Source: Bacillota bacterium
GTDB lineage: Bacteria > Bacillota > Dethiobacteria > DTU022 > UBA8154
Assembly (NCBI GenBank): GCA_012728375.1
Contig: JAAYFF010000068.1
Coordinates: 1 to 40,618 of the forward strand
DNA length: 40,618 nucleotides
Direction: 5' to 3'
Below, piece after piece: positions 40,417 to 40,618 of this stretch. Each line of letters begins with the position of its first letter. Positions within the stretch are counted from its first letter, which is position 1. Below the pieces are notes generated by a model that was not told the DNA's origin, ran no database searches, and saw only the letters and a program-made list of their open reading frames with translations. The position numbers and the translations under genes were made by a program.

Positions 40417-40618
40417 TTATTGTTCTTTCAGCAGATTTAACAACGTTTCCTCACTGTCCAGGTCAAAGATAAATTCTAGCGCTTTTTCCAAGCGGGGTAT
40501 ATCAGTGGTATCCATGATTGTTTGCTCAGTTTTCGGGTTAATATGGCCCAGTTTTTTCTTGACCTGTTTTATTAGAGTTCTCTGCAAGGCTGTTATTCCC
40601 TTTTCCATTCCTTTTTCC
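40417..40618 (-). CDS. C-terminal fragment of an Rpn/PD-(D/E)XK transposase-related protein (partial)
   Basis: Open from the window edge to the stop at 40417 (67 codons). It reads EKGMEKGITALQRTLIKQVKK, then LGHINPKTEQTIMDTTDIPRLEKALEFIFDL and a leucine-rich end. The EKG-x-EKG repeat followed by such a helical tail is usual at the C-terminus of Rpn-family recombination-promoting nucleases and DUF4351-containing proteins. The catalytic domain lies outside the window, so the family call is tentative. Confidence 0.5.
   Translation of the reverse strand, partial: EKGMEKGITALQRTLIKQVKKKLGHINPKTEQTIMDTTDIPRLEKALEFIFDLDSEETLLNLLKEQ

Noticed and set aside
1-40618. CRISPR arrays, insertion sequences with terminal repeats, rRNA genes
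   Set aside because: No regularly spaced repeats, no transposase frame and no rRNA sequence were seen; only the recombinases and an Rpn-like fragment hint at mobility.

Overview
The window comes from the chromosome of a spore-forming Firmicute of the class Clostridia (Peptococcaceae or a relative; genus not determinable). Support for this: four sporulation genes (spoVT, spoIID, a spoIIQ-like gene, spoIIID), the B. subtilis-like order ywmB-murA-spoIID-spoIIQ-spoIIID-mbl, a large (~270 nt) Firmicute-type SRP RNA directly upstream of dnaX-ybaB-recR, many TTG/GTG starts with strong AGGAGG-type ribosome sites, and several surface proteins carrying copper-amine-oxidase-N 'stalk' domains. Most coding DNA is moderately GC-rich; the first ~3 kb, the methyltransferase region and the last ~1.2 kb are visibly AT-richer.

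Layout. (1) 1-5.7 kb, minus strand: a translationally coupled inositol-phosphate synthase and a fused inositol-1-P cytidylyltransferase / CDP-alcohol transferase (di-inositol-phosphate or inositol-lipid synthesis), a >500 nt structured non-coding stretch, a possible small Asp-rich peptide, then a saccharopine-dehydrogenase-like protein, a DUF3006 protein and a ComEC-like metallo-beta-lactamase lipoprotein. (2) 5.8-11.3 kb: solitary DNA methyltransferase, alanine dehydrogenase, a two-domain DUF3231 gene broken by an amber codon and a frameshift, spoVT, and an MFS exporter on the opposite strand. (3) 11.5-18.8 kb: multidomain cell-wall amidase, cyclophilin, cold-shock protein, HD hydrolase, tRNA-Ser(GGA), SRP RNA, dnaX-ybaB-recR, and a convergent leaderless lytic transglycosylase. 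(4) 18.9-26 kb: ywmB, murA, spoIID (minus), a spoIIQ-like protein whose LytM site is degenerate, spoIIID, mbl and a PHP-domain protein. The spoIID/spoIIQ divergent gap holds good matches to sigma-E and sigma-F promoters pointing the expected ways. (5) 26.1-39.3 kb, a co-directional envelope block: WecA/TagO-like transferase, UDP-GlcNAc 2-epimerase, two DUF5693 membrane proteins bracketing a phosphodiester-glycosidase and a beta-propeller protein (both with stalk domains), a MurJ-type flippase and two overlapping tyrosine recombinases. (6) 39.3-40.6 kb: VapC remnant, an MntA/HepT (type VII) toxin-antitoxin pair and the end of an Rpn-like gene.

Best candidates for something undescribed are the DUF5693 / NAGPA-stalk / propeller-stalk / DUF5693 cassette between lipid-linked-sugar enzymes and MurJ, and the inositol-phosphate pair in a spore former. 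Protein families were recognised by eye from motifs and no search was run.
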